A stretch of DNA of 64,000 nucleotides from positions 3,286,001 to 3,350,000 of the forward strand of contig JBAJFE010000004.1 of the NCBI GenBank assembly GCA_037903355.1. The letters run 5' to 3'. The position numbers were made by a program, and so were the translations under genes. The stretch comes from Trichuris trichiura. Taxonomy: Eukaryota; Nematoda; Enoplea; Trichinellida; Trichuridae. The notes below the pieces were generated by a model that made no database searches, was not told the origin of the DNA, and saw only the letters and a list, made by a program, of their open reading frames with translations. Shown one piece after another: positions 1 to 13,600 of this stretch (its first letter is position 1; each line of letters starts with the position of its first letter).

Positions 1-232
1 AGTCTTATCGGTTATGCGTCTCGCTGTCCGAGAAATGCAGGTTCTTTTCTGTTAAGCATGCAGCCATCTTCTTCTGCCTTTACTGAAGAGCATGCCGATC
101 ATCCTGTACAGTCCTTCTCCAAGTCTAAGCCAAATTATAAACCTTATGTTTGCACGTAAGCTCAGAAAAGTGAAAGAAGGACGGTCAGCAAAGTTACAGT
201 ATGATGATCAGGCGCATGACCAACAAGATCCA
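1..232 (+). repeat. Family R element, copy 1 (cut by the window edge)
   Basis: The outer terminal inverted repeats are GTCTTATCGGTTATGCG at position 2 and its imperfect complement near 205-230. The internal motif GAGAAATGCAGGTTC and the CAGTATGATG block near the right end are shared with the other family R copies. Confidence 0.65.
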
Positions 233-1042
233 AATTATCTTTAATCTTCTAAACATGAAAATAACCTTTTCAATATTTATTTTATTATCTGAACTTGAAA
301 AGCTGTTAAAATGTCAAGTATACTACTTAGAAAGCCTTTTTTTAACATGTGTTTATTTTTGGCGCTATAGGTGACGAAATTTGCGTAGCTCTTTTGAATA
401 AACGTCCTTCCAAGTAAACGTACTCCAACGATGAACAAAGCTTTTCTTTTAGCCAGTTTTAAACTACTAGCTTTCTCTTTCAGCTGCTATATTCTGTTTA
501 CCACTTTAAAGTTACTTTTAATCGGCTGAGGTAGAATATCCGTTATTGTTCTTCTGTGCGACCCTCAAGTTGCTTGCTTGCATTGTTTGAAGCTTGTTCA
601 GCCCCATTAAGGATAGCTGAATTTCACTTTGGGCGCCACTTCACTCGGTAAGACGGTCAAAAGTCACTTTGCACAATGGATAAGTCGTTGTTAACTTTTC
701 TCGTTAATTGTTGAAAGCAGACCGTTTCAATTTAGCAGATTAGCAGAATAGTTAGTGCGTAGTCTTTGGTTGCCGCACTAATAATTACTAGCTTCTTTGT
801 TCAAGCTTATTTTTTTTTGCACTAACACTTTCCAGTACCTTAGGTGCGAGAACTTACCGTATGAAACTTGCTTTCGTAGTCTGTCTTAGCGAACGTAGGT
901 AATCTCCATTTCGACCTCGTTAAGAATTATTCTATGCAAAATAAAGATCCAGATTTCTTTTTCCAATTAAAAAAGCCAGTCATCTCGATTGTGGCTGTAA
1001 TGAAACTAAATGTTGGTAATGATTACAGGATGTTCTTAAGGC
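233..1042. other. AT-rich region upstream of gene A
   Basis: No supported gene is seen. A promoter for gene A is expected here, but no clear TATA or initiator element can be chosen by eye. Confidence 0.4.
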
Positions 1043-4000
1043 ATGTTATGCGCTACGTTATTACTAGTCTTATGGAATTTGAATTGTCGTTATACCCAAG
1101 CATGGGATATTTCATACGCTGGAGGTACGCGGGATATTTGTCCTCATGAAAAAAACCCAGAACAATATTTTGGATATAGAAAAATTATATATGATGATAA
1201 TCAAAGGCCCTATAACATTTGCATTGTGTTGTTTCCCCATGCCAGAATAAGTGGCATTAACTACAACGGTTCTATAAAAGAGGCGGAGTACGGCTTTTGT
1301 CGGAATGTAATCAAAGGTGAATTAGCGCCATTTGAAGAAGCTCAAAAAGAAATAAACTTCACGTTCGTGCAAAGACTTACAACGTGGCAAATGACATTTG
1401 AAGAAGTAAAAACTCATTTCGGAAACAGGTCTCTGACAATAGATTCAGGATTCAGTTACATTTGGGACGAGGAACCGCATCCTGAAGAGATGAGAAATGG
1501 TCAAGAATACCATTGCGAGAGAATAATCGTGAATTGGACTCCATCAAAGGCGGATGGAGTTTTTGAAATGTGCATTGAAGCTTACGAAAATGGTACTTAT
1601 TTTCCCAACGGCAAAATCATAACCTTACGAACAGCGAGGAACTGTCCAAAGCTTAGAAAAATCATAACTACTCCAAGACCCTTAAGTGTTTGTGAATATT
1701 ACGTGTTCAAACCTGGAGAGCCAATCGTTGCTAAAACTGTTCTTTGCAAAGACCGGCCAAAGGATCTTATCTTCAGTTGTACTACTTTTGCTGATCGGAA
1801 TTGTAGGAGGAGGCGTATTTGGGAGTGTACCTTCAGACAGGAATATGGTACGTGTTACCAGTTTTACAATCAAATCATTGAGGAGGCTTATCCGGGCGGA
1901 CATGGAATCCGTTGTACTGAGGAAAAATATGATCCGAAGTACAACTGCACGTGTCCTTGCAAGTCCAGTTGGATGGAGTGGAGTCTTTGGTCAGCCAGCT
2001 GCGGAATAGCAACTCGTTTGCGTCTACGACCAAGGATCAATCAAAGGAGCAGCGATTGTGAAGTCCCAAACAAGGACAAATGTTGCGAACAGCATGATGA
2101 AAAAGTTTTTGACGATTTTTGCGAAGACTACATTCCAAATACGAATGTTAGTCTGAGAACGGCAATCTGCGCAAATGGCATTAAGTCAAGGGACATTCGT
2201 ACGAAACGTTATTTTTGTGACTGCTTCTCTGGCTTTACAGGACTACTTTGTGAACAAAGTAAGTATGGTTGCTCTACAAATATGTCAGTGAACTCTAATC
2301 CCACTGGTACAGAATCTCTTCGCCTCAAACAGTACACTAATCTTAACAATAATCAAGTTTGCCCCACTCGTAAACAGAAAAAGCAAACTACATCGATTAC
2401 TCGTCGCACTGTCGTAATTCTCAATTCTAACCTAAAATTGAGACTTAAATTTTGTCTTGGGTGCAGGAAAAGGATGTAAAGGCTTGTCTAGAACAAACCT
2501 GTTTACTGTCAGCATTACTACATTGTGAAACACTGCAAATCTTTGTAGTTATTCGACAGCAAGCGTATAACAATCTCGGCGCTGCACAAAAAAGTACAGG
2601 TACATCTTGACAAGAATAAATAAACGCTCCTAGTGTAAATGTGACGTAGTAGTCTTGTCTTTATTGACTACAGTAAACGATTGTGGTTTATTTTGAGCTA
2701 ACCAACTTGACTTCAAGTCAACTTGGCCTACAAGTAATTGGTTATATTGCTGTACCTGCATTCACTTATACAATCTGCTAACTGTAAATCCAGTATACTT
2801 AGTACGTAAAAGGTATGCGGTACTAACTACATAGCCAGCACTTAAGTACACAGTACATGATACTTACACGTAAACTATTTTTTTTCTCTAAAGTTTCTGC
2901 AACATGTGCCTAATGTGGAGTTTTTATATAGTATACACTCAAGACATTCATGGAATTTGTAGCATTCACGCAGCATACTTTGACTAAAACCACAATACCT
3001 TTTACAGCCACGGTTTTTGTGGTATACATGTAGCATGTACGCTGCATGTATCTGCATGCAAAAAATATTTACGTTGTATATGACTTCTACGTGGTACATA
3101 TTGCTTATAAAAATCCTATCTATAGCATAATGGGTCTTCACGGCATAGATGCTGCATCTATGTTGTATATATTGGCATAGTGGGAATATTTCGTGTATAC
3201 ATGGCATAAACACAGCATACATTGTTTATTAGTAGGATATTCGTGCTATACAGGGTCGACGGCTATACGTGCACGGTTTATGGTATATATTTGTTTATAG
3301 GAAATATTCGTGCTATATACAATAAAATTATGGGCGTGGTGTACTGCATGTGTAAAAATATCTGAAAGATATTATAGGTAAGACGCAATATCTAATGTCT
3401 CTACGGTACACATGTAGTATACCACACCGATACTGTATATAGCATAATTATGTCCTTTAAGCAAATATACACCATAGACAGTTCAAGTAAGACCGTAGAC
3501 ACTGTATGTCACAAATATCCATTTTACAAGCAATGTATACTGTTCATTCCATGCATACCTCAAATATTTTCGCTGCAAAAATATATACAACGTAGATACT
3601 ACATGTATGTCGTAGAGAGAGCAGATATCATAAATACTTCCCTTACATGCAACTTAAATCATATACATGTCTGATTCCACGAATATCTTATGCATGCAGT
3701 TGTATACATTATAGATACTGCATCTATACTGCAGGGCCATTTATGCTACAGATATCCTATGTATAAGCAACGTGTACTATGTATAAGTCATATAAAACGT
3801 AAATATTCCTCGTATGCAATTAAATTCAGCATGCATACTGCATGTACACCACAGAAACCTTGGCTAGAGAAGGCATTGCGCTTATTGGCAAAGTATGCTG
3901 CGTGAATGCCGCAAATTCTATGAATATTTTGAATGTATACTTCATACAACCTCTGTATTACGCATGTGTTGTAGAAACCTTGGAAAATGGAAAATAGTTT

Positions 4001-7000
4001 ACGTGTAAGTAGCATGTACCGCGTAGATAAGTTTTGGCTGTGCAGTTAGTACACATATCTTCTATGTATTAAGTATACTGGATTTACGCCAAGCAAAAAT
4101 TGAATACGTGAATGCAGCTATAGTAATAGAACCAATTGCTTCTAGGCTAAGTTGACTTGAATTCAAATCGGTTAGGTTAAGTTGGTTAGGTCAAGTTGCA
4201 TTGTTCTGACAGTAAACGCGCTATTATTGCCGCGTCAAAACAAGGTTCTTTCATTTTTGCAAAAGGCAGTGTAAGCTAAGCCGGTGCTTAAACTAGTCGC
4301 TCGCAATACTAAACGATAAATTAGCAAGCGGCCAAAAGCGACAGAAGCGATACATGAATACACTGTCAGGCTTTGTCGGTTGCGCGTAAATCAACTGAAA
4401 AATGCAGGTTCGTTTCTGACAAGCACGCCAATTATCCTGTTTTGTCTTTATTTAAACCTAAGTTAAAACGTAAAGCTTATGTTTGGATTTAGGTTTATGG
4501 AAGGGCAGAACAGGCTGGCCCGCTTGGTTACAATATCAAGGTGGGTTGCAAAATGGGCAAACCTATGCTTTCTATCATATACGCGCAAATCGCCATGACT
4601 AATCAATTTATCCGACAGCACGAATTGCCTTGCCGTTATCTAATCATCTGATCTGCCTGCAATTCCGTTCGTGGCTGCCTGAGGAAGTTGACTGACTGGT
4701 CAGTGCTTCTCAGGTACCAAAACTTGACAGGAAAAGAATACAAACTTTATTTTTCTAAAGAGCCCCAGCAACCTCCCGTCACACCGATACACACCTTCAC
4801 CTTTTATCAAGCCAGGTTTTCAGGGTTACGGAGAATAAATTCCTGTAGTCTAACAGTTTATGCTTTCTCAATCTATTCCGTGGCTTGTCCAAGACAGTGC
4901 TTAACCGTGGTTCCTGTGCTAGCTGGTTTCCTTATTACGCATCGTTGCTCGGCTGCACAGTGGCTGTAACACCAAATTTAAATTTACGTCCGGTGTGAAA
5001 AAAAGCTTCAGGATCCATTATATGCTGACTTCAGGCGGTCTTGCCGGTCTTGCAGCTCCCGTCATATTGTAACGTTGCTGAGCACTATACTCTGCCCGTC
5101 CGCAAGCCTAAACCTGAAAACAAGCCTTACGTTTTAACTTAGGCTTAAATAAGGACAGAACGGAATAGTTGACACGCTCGCCAGAAAGGAACCTGCATTT
5201 CTCAGTTGAGCTGCTGATAACCAAAAAGACGCGACAGTGTATTTACGTATTGTTTCTGTCGCTTCTGGCCGCTTGCTAACTCACCGTTTAGTACTGCGAA
5301 CGATTGCGCCGCTGGCTTAGCTAATACAGCCGTTTGCAAAAACAGTAGAGCTACCTTTAGACGCGACTATAATAGTGTGTTTACCTTAGCCGATTACGAG
5401 AAGATTAGTACGTCACGTTCACTCCAGGCGGTTATATTTAAAGGACTGTACCTGCATTTTTTCGTTTGCCGTTCCGATTACTGTATAACCCATAAGATCT
5501 GACTCCATTTTAAAAGGAGCGTATATGATTATCACAAAATGAAGTAGCAAAATAAAACTGAATAAACTTAAATATTTACTTTGTTGTTTGCGTTCACTGC
5601 TCACTTCTTATTTCTTCGCGTGATGCGTTAATAATTAACCGAATTCGATAAAACTGTGTAGCTCACCAGGCGCTATGGTTTGCAACGCAGGTAAGCGGTG
5701 TGATATTAAACAGGAAAAGCAGGAAGGAAGGAAGTTTGCAGAGAATTCAGTGTCAGCTGGTATGGATGAGAAGGGCCTGTTGCACCAATGACCAGAGGGG
5801 TTTAGTGTGCTGCAATTCTGTAGGTGCATTTCGTTGTCATTCAGTTCTAGTAAACTTCCTTATTCAAACGCCATAAATAAGGAAGGGCGTAGTCGGCGAT
5901 TGGGTGCCACGCCAATAATTCTATTGTATTTTTTTAAATGAATAAAGCTATTTCATTTATAAATGTTGCCCTCGGATAGACAAAGAGCGGAATTGAAATC
6001 AACAATTTCGTAATGTTGTTATGATAATGACAGAAACATGGCAAAGCATAACTATTAAGTAGAGACGTTTGGAATTCAAAAATAACCTAATTTCAACTTA
6101 CCAAGATACAGTAATAGGTACCTGAATACTACTCCCATTTTGCTGCTTAAACTGCGCATGTAATCCAAGCAAAAACTGAAGGTGAATGAATCTGATGCGA
6201 GTTAACCTTTGACGAATAAGTGAAATGCATCTTCGACGCGAAGGGTTTCATATTAAGCATGATGAATGCTTTCTCTTTGCAATTAGTTTTGTAAACTGGC
6301 ATTTTAGCAACGTATTAAATTTGTGTGTTAGATTTAAGTAGGAGAAAATGAAGGACTACAATTAAATTATGTGGCTTAGTTTATTGCTCCTTGAAATCTC
6401 CACTTCAAAACAGCGAATAAGCATGAAAGTTTTTAGGTATAGACTCGTGCGCGAGCAACCCTTGTAAACACGGAAGATGCACCAACGTGGGTAATCACTA
6501 CCAATGTTCCTGCAGTTCCGGTTACGAAGGCATCAATTGCGACATAAGTATGTTGCAGTACTTTGAAAGTTTGAAAATATTGATTCGGACGGTGCCTTAA
6601 ACCAGCTGTAATTTCTCTTCATACCAATAATTCTTGCAGAAAGCAGAAAATACGTCTGATTAGATAGAAAACCTTGGACAAAAAATAAAAACAGCTTAAA
6701 AAATTTTCTTAACTGGTTCAAAGTGGTTCATAGTTCACGGCATTAGCTTAAAGCATGCATAATGTTCTGGGCGGAAAGATAATTAAAAAAGAGTACAGAT
6801 TTTGTAGAAGAAAGCGAATCTAACTTTTTTTGCAATTATTGAAATTTACGCAGGCTTTGAGCAATGCGGCCCGTACAGATTGTGCATGAACGGTGGCAAC
6901 TGCACAAAATTTGACGACGGAATGCGGTGCCAGTGCCCTAAAAAGTGGGGTGGAAAATATTGCGAAGAAAGTAAGCAGATTAACGGAAACGTATTTAGTT

Positions 7001-8702
7001 TGTTTTGCATGTATGCGCCTTAACTAATGACATTTTTCGGTATCCCCTTACGAACTTCTAAATTCAATAATTTAGCAAAACGTACGGTAGCACTACCGTT
7101 GTTTCTGTCAATTCTTGATGTTTCAATTTCGAAATTGCTGATTTAGAGTGTGCTTAACTTAAACGCTGCTTCAGCGCAGCCTTAGATCATCCTGAAAATC
7201 ATTAACGTACTGTTAAAATTTACGCCATTGCTCAATAAATAGTTTTGAGTTTTTAAACGAAGTGGCCATTATGACTTCATTCGACGGTTGAAAATTCAGC
7301 TGTTCATGGTTGTTTTACCCTTTCACTGTACCATTATTATTTCAACAGTTATGCAAAGACCCTTGAAGACAGGTCACGAGCAGACTCGAAAGCTCGGGAA
7401 ATAACAATTTTTTTGCTTGTTTCAGCGGTACATATTCCGTAACAACAGCTTTGCATACTACATGAAACTTTATTGTCGCGCCCGAAGAAGTTACATTTTC
7501 CAAAATAATTACACAAAAGACGAAATGTACTAATTGTAATGCACGTTGCATGAATAGAATTGAAGTAACGGAATGCGTAATTTTCATTAGCGCCTGAGTT
7601 GAATGGTGCTCAGTTCAGCTGTTCTGTTAACAAAAGATGTTTCAGCTTCTTCATAGGTTTTTTATCCGTTAGAAAAAGCATAATTGCTCAATAGTCGATT
7701 ATTGAAAACGTAATGCTAGCAGTTTAGGAGCGCAACGGTGCGGCCTTGGAACCTGCTCATTCAGAGGGACATGTTTTGATACATCGACTAATACAGTTAT
7801 GTGCGTATGTGACCATGGTGCGCATGGAAAATATTGCGGCATTGGTATCAGCGACATATTGATGTTCACGTGTAGGAAATCAACGTCTCTTTATAGGGAA
7901 TGTTGAAATGAAGCGGCCAGAAGTCGAAGCCGAAATAATTGGAAGTAATAAGCTGTTGATTGCCCTCTGCTGCGTGGCTATTCTGCTCGTTTTCTTGCTC
8001 ATTATTAGCTTCATAGTCGTTCGCATAGCTCGGGTACGTCCATTTCGTGCATTGATGCTAACACTGAATGCTACCTTTAAATTAAGCCATGAAAAGCAAA
8101 ACAGCCTGCTAGAATATGTTTTTCATACAACAGAAAACAACTGATTATGCGTATTTTCAAACATCCTATTCGAATCTGTGTCAAGAGCTAAAAAATTAAT
8201 TTAAAGGCTTAGCATATTTTTAGCAATAAAAGACTAAGTCGTGTCAAATGGTCTCCTAAGTTTCATTTATAACCTCGATAACATTAGTGTTTATCCCAAA
8301 ATGGGATATAATTTAGTGAAATAGTTTGCTATGCACGTATTTAAGATTTCCCTTAAATATAAAGTGTTGCGGGGGAGTCTTAAAAACTTGTGAAGACAAC
8401 ACTAATAATAATAATACCAGACTATCAATTGAAAAGTGAAAGTACGACATGCTGTTATTACATTTTTTTTAGGCAAGATATCGCAACAGATGGAGGGGTA
8501 AAACGACGGGAACTTCTCAGGGTCTCGTCGGTTTAGCACTTTTTAATCAGGGTACCGCTGTGCAGACAAGAGAAGTTCAGGTATACTTTTTTCATTATTT
8601 GTATTATCTTAAGAGTGTTCAAATTGCTAGGGTCAAAAAGAAGAGATGCAGCAAGCAATGGGAGTAAGTCTGGCTGACAAACCGCGAAATAACAGCACAT
8701 AG
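1043..8702 (+). CDS. Gene A: type I membrane protein with TSP1-like and EGF modules
   Basis: Seven exons are inferred: 1043-2258, 6437-6547, 6854-6970, 7728-7844, 7897-8033, 8473-8580 and 8631-8702 (625 residues). The protein starts with a signal peptide (MLCATLLLVLWNLN). A cysteine-rich ectodomain of about 290 residues follows, then a TSP1-like module around residues 308-355 (motif WMEWSLWSASCG) and an EGF-like end (CDCFSGFTGLLCEQ). Exons 2-4 each encode one EGF module. Exon 5 carries the transmembrane helix (IALCCVAILLVFLLIISF) followed by VVRIAR. Exons 6-7 encode a basic tail of about 60 residues. EGF exons are phase 1 at both ends and exon 5 ends in phase 0, as in genes B, C, D and G. A good donor (GTAAGT, from 8664) lies inside the last exon, so another 3' end is possible. 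Cell-surface adhesion or receptor function is inferred; the ligand is unknown. Confidence 0.8.
2680..4208. repeat. 1.5-kb long-palindrome (foldback) element in intron 1 of gene A
   Basis: The left arm (about 2696-3370) and the reverse complement of the right arm (about 3410-4195) align along almost their whole length. Matching blocks include TACACGTAAACTATTTT, GCATTCACGCAGCATACTTTG and AAATCCAGTATACTTA. The spacer near 3355-3405 is only tens of bases. The arms are rich in ATGCAT and GTATAC-like words, so several open frames arise by chance. The 10-base word ACAGTAAACG flanks the element at 2670-2679 and 4209-4218 in direct orientation and may be a target duplication. No transposase frame is present, so it looks non-autonomous. 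Long inverted repeats with 9-10-bp duplications recall Mutator-like elements, but this class is a guess. Confidence 0.8.
4362..4555 (+). repeat. Family R element, copy 2
   Basis: It has the motif GAAAAATGCAGGTTCGTTTC, then a CCTAAGTTAAAA ... GGATTTAGG core arm and GGAAGGGCAGAACAGG. The right terminal repeat is poorly kept. It lies in intron 1 of gene A. Confidence 0.55.
5030..5245 (-). repeat. Family R element, copy 3 (reverse orientation)
   Basis: It carries GCCTAAACCTGAAAAC ... AACTTAGGC, AGAAAGGAACCTGCATTTCT and CATATTGTAAC, all on the complementary strand relative to copy 1. It lies in intron 1 of gene A. Confidence 0.6.
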
Positions 8703-10682
8703 CTTCTGTTCACCTGCACGCAGGTTTGATCGTCAATGATTGTATAAATAATTTTTGTTTGAAACCCTTCATTTAAGCTTGGACGCTAAATGGCAATGGC
8801 AATTCTTTGTTTATTATAAATAATCGCAATACCGCCGTTTCCTTCTACGGCATTGCCCTGTTGCCTGAACTGAACCAACTCTTCATTTCAACTTTTTTGG
8901 AAACAAATTTGCTATATGCGTTACGTATACAAGAGAGGTCAAACAGGACAACGCCGTATGCGAAAAAATGTGTAATTAACGTCACTATACGCTTCGGTCA
9001 TTTTCAAAACCAAAGTCACTTTGCGCAGGTGAGCAGCAGAAGCTGTCAACGCTGGACTCATTTTTGGATGATAGCTTTTGTTACGCGAATGTACTATTAT
9101 GAAGCACAAAGAAGCAGTGACACGAGTTCAAAACGTTCAAATAAAAAGTAACGCCAATATGAGATCATATTCGGAAGAAAATGAATAATTCTTTCCCGCG
9201 TTTTGCACGAAGATTGAAATGTCATCTCTGCCAGCGATAACTCCTTTAAATATGGGCTCATTTAATATATTAAATATGTACGTATGCACATCCTACTTAA
9301 CACGCTTGCTTTAGGCATCTTAGCAAAGTACGACGTTCGACACTTCTTCCGCTGGCGGGAAAACCACTGATGCAAAAACAACCTTGATAAACGCGTTTTT
9401 AATTATTGGAACGATCCATTAAGCGATTTTAAAATATTATTGGTTAATAAATGATATCATAGCATATTAATATTTTTGCTTATTTTTGTAAGTTTAAAAA
9501 TTTAACATAAACTTCTACAAAAATGACCATTTATAGTAGAACCATGCTACCGGTCATTTCAAACACACTGGTCATGTTTAGCCGGTGTATTCTTGCGGTA
9601 AGTTCGAAGCTTTCGGAATACGACTGATCCCGCCATCAATGTCTTCGTAGTTCGCCTTTGTTATGCATTCTATTCCTCTTATTTATTCGCTGAATGGATC
9701 GTGTGTTTCTTAGCCTTCCCATCGCTATACTATCACGTTTTCCGGCCGTCCTATGCCATCCTTATTTGAGCTTATAAGGCTCTTATTGTAACACTTAGGC
9801 TTAAGGGATGAACAAGATAGCCCTTTTGCTTGCTGGAAGACTCCTGCCCTAATAATACAAGAATGAATCATAAGGGCAGAGAACAGCAACTGGAACCTTT
9901 CACAGAGTCAAAGTGTACAAACCGCAGCATATGCTAATGATCAATAGAACTTTTACTTCTGTTGATCAACAATTCATACGGTAATACGATAACTGTAATA
10001 TAAATTTTCCCTGAAGTTAACACCTTACCGTGGCCGCGTTAAGGTTAAAATCCCGAAACGCTGAATACGTCAAAAACGCGCTGCAAAGTTTTGTTTGGTA
10101 GCCGTTGTGCACTGGCATCTTCAACACAGAGGATGTATTTGAGTAGAGGCGTTACTATACGGTCTTAAGTTAGTGACCCAAAAAACAAGACCAGCATAAT
10201 AACGTTTGTGTTCAAATACGTTTCTTATGTAGAAGATTCCAATGCAGAACTGCCATAAGGCTAAACGCTACTGTGCATTTTCGACCTATTCGGGATTTTG
10301 ACCGCCACTGACAGTGCCAATAAATTCATGAAAGTAAGTATGAGCCAAAAATGGCTTTCCTTTCTTGTTCTTGTTGCTAACAACAGTTTTCAGCAGATTT
10401 GAAGCTTAAAAGCAAAGCTTAGCTAGAAGCATGCATATTCACCTCAGCCTACGCAAATGCTTATCTGAAATGTTGGCACGTGAGCATTTTCACTGGTAAG
10501 CTGCTTATTGTTAAATATCTGTTACAAAGTCACACAAGTTTAATGACTTCAGGAAAAAATGAAATGTTTACAAATCAGTCGAACTGCTTGTAGACGTCGT
10601 GTCGTAAATGTACTAACGAAGGATTTTACCTTAATGTATGCATACATTTTGATACAACATTCAGTGAAAACTTCCGCGTTAG
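8703..10682. other. Tail-to-tail intergenic region between genes A and C
   Basis: Apart from a possible family R relic at 9640-9860 this region is AT-rich and holds no supported gene. A 114-codon open frame at 8807-9151 (+) has no recognisable domain or splice support. Confidence 0.4.
9640..9860. repeat. Probable decayed family R element
   Basis: Only parts are recognisable: GGCCGTCCTATGCCATCCTT and CACTTAGGCTTAAGGG. The terminal repeats are not convincing. Confidence 0.25.
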
Positions 10683-13600
10683 CTACCTGCTGACACTTCT
10701 ATGCAAACTCTTGCTTGCGCATTGCTCTTTTGCAACAGCAGGTGGTCCACACGAGTGGGACCGTTGAAATTTTGAAACTTCCACTGACTCATCGTCAGCC
10801 ATGACTTGAGATGACTTTACAACTTCATTACTTGCTTTACCGTGCTTACAAGTAGCATACTTGCCTAAAAAATGTTTTTGTTTCACAACCAGTGATCATC
10901 TTATGACCAAAACAGTTACTTATAGGTATCCACCTCAGCGGTGGTGGGCCTTGCCATACGCTAATCGGATCAATAAGATTCTCTTCGTCGTCTGAATGCG
11001 AAACCATTGAAAGATCCAAATCCACAGTTCTTGTTCTTCTGTACTTTATTACGGCCCACCAAAATAACACCTACAATTATGGCTAATGTAAGACTGTTTC
11101 AATGTTTTGTTCTCAGCCGTTGCTTATTCACTCGTTAAGGTTCTACGCGGGAAATCAAAGTTTGAGATAAATACAACACTAACTGCTAAGTATTGAGATC
11201 CACAGTTGCTTTGGTCAAAGATAAGAACATAAGCCTGCAGTGAGCTTCAGGCCTTTATATGGATAAAATATTAGTAGACTAAGTCGCTTTAAGCAGAGAG
11301 AGAAATAATTTGAACGTATAAGGCTGTACAACACTTTACCTTTCAAACTGTTATTACTTCAGCCTATTAATAACCCAATAGTAGGCAGAAGACCTTACCA
11401 AGAAGATAGCATAGGCGTAGCAAAGCCTTTCTTAACATAGTTTCCTAACAGTATTAGTTTTGTTACTATGCGATTTATTTCTCAATTATAGTCTTCACCG
11501 AAGCAAAATATAAATGTCAGCAACGAAAAATGTTTGTTGATGTTTTTTGTGACCCAAGAAATTGTGAATCTTTCCTGACAAAAATAATTAGAAACAAAAA
11601 GGAAAAAATCTTCAGTGAAATATTGTACGCTTACGATCGTGCATATAACGGTTATACAGATTCCCATTATTCTTCCAATGTCTGCTTCTTCATACTCTTC
11701 ATTGATGTTCTTTTCGTGCATATATATCTTGGGAGATGCCTCGGATGAGTTTTCTCGGCTGCCAACAACTAAATCACAAAGCGGCAAAGGTTTTCTTTTC
11801 AGTCTATATATACGGTACATATTTCAAAGTTTTACATTTCTGCATGTACCGCGTAGTTCATTTCAGAATTTAAACAGACCAAAAGGAGCAGTAATACTAG
11901 AATAAAAATAGTAAAATTCATTAATTTTGAAACGTTGGCATATGAGCAGGAAATTAGTTTAACAAAAACGTGATTTAGTAAATACAGTTTGGGATAAATT
12001 ATCCAAAAGGATTGAAGTTTAATTTTGCAATAGCTAAATCGCTTACACTTCTCACATCTTCTTCCCGTGTAGTCAGCTGTACATAAACAATGGAAGTTGA
12101 TGCCATCATTTTCGCAGGTGCCTTCGTTTAGGCATGGAGAACCGTGGCAGGATTCAACTACTAAAAAAAGAAATGACCATTGTAGGCAACTATCCGGAAT
12201 TTATGTATGCACTTATATACGCTTTAATACTTAAAGTTTAAAACTGAAGAAAGGACATTCTGATCAGCGAATTACTTTCACTGCAGTGCTTCCCCTTGAA
12301 ACCTTCGACGCAGTGACACGTATATCCGTCTTCCAGATTTCGGCAAGTTCCATGGACGCAAAGTCCCGGCTTACAAGAAGGTGTCTCTAAAGTATTAATG
12401 AACTCGTAAATTTTAAGCCGCCAACAGTTCGCACAGCATACGGCAATTTATCCCTCTAAATCCATCAATGCATTTGCAAAAGTATTCACTCTCTCTGCTA
12501 ATGCATTTCCCGTTGTTTTGGCAAGGTGAACTTTCGCATGCGCTTATTTCTGCATGGAAAATAATTGATAAATTTAAACGCGTGAAGTGTATTTGCCCTC
12601 AGAATTCAATTGCGTGAAGCTCAAAAACGCAGCAGCAAGTATAGTTTTTGATTTTCAAGTAACACTGATCGTAATCAACATTAGTTAAGTATTTCGAATG
12701 TTAAACAAAGAGACTGCTGCTGACTTTTAAAACTTGCGGCCAAGAATTTTTAAAAACTAAACTTTTCGTAATTCTTTCTAGCAATAAATATCTAATATAA
12801 TGATACTTATTTCACAGGAACTTCCGGTATATCCTTCAAAACATTTGCACCCAGGTACATCATGTTCGGTCGTAATACACGATCCATGTAGGCAAACGTC
12901 TCGATTGCAGCCAAATGGTTTCACGCCTAAAGGAGAACGCAATTGACGATAATCTGCACAGTTTGCTATTCAAGTTGGCGAAAGCAGCTATAGTCATATT
13001 CTATCATGTATAATGCTAAGCTGAAAGAGGGTGGATAAATATCGTTAAAATGATTGTCATGCAGTAGCCGCCTCCCTGCAAATACTTCAATACAATTCAA
13101 ATTTATTATTAAAACCTCACTTATCGATGATCTCTATCAATCCATATCATAAACGCGCGTGACGTAATTTTTTTTGTTAACATGTTAGCTTACGGATTTC
13201 GCAGCGTTTTCCATCGTAAAGCCAATTGCACGCGCACTTCATTTGGCCGTAGCGAATAAAGCATGTACCAAGCCCATTACATATCGAGTCGCTTGGACAT
13301 TGAGTCACGGCTAAGCGTTTGAACGAATCATTAAAGCTGAGACGGAAAATGTTTTTACCCATCAGCTTTTATAGCCATAACAAAGCAATGAAAATTTGAA
13401 ATTTCACAAAGAAGATCGAGGAATCAAGATAGACCCACCTTTCTCGCAGTATGGTCCTGCCCAGTTTCGCGGACAGATGCACCGCATGTACGAACTCGTT
13501 CCATGACAGATTCCGCCATTTTTGCATGCTTTATCTGGGCATGGCACGTTAACTGAAAGCAGTAAAGTCGCAGCTGGCGTGTACTGTGTAACCCAAGAAG

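Noticed and set aside
1686..2009. 107-codon frame overlapping gene A exon 1
   Set aside because: It is the other-frame shadow of the TSP1-bearing exon, which has cysteine spacing and glycosylation-type motifs in the chosen frame.
2875..3905. Several open frames of 70-115 codons on both strands
   Set aside because: They lie in the arms of the palindrome and arise from its ATGCAT/GTATAC-rich sequence. They have low complexity and no domains.
4150..4200. GGTTAGGTTAAGTTGGTTAGG, which looks telomeric
   Set aside because: It is the terminal repeat of the palindromic element and is too short and irregular for an interstitial telomere.
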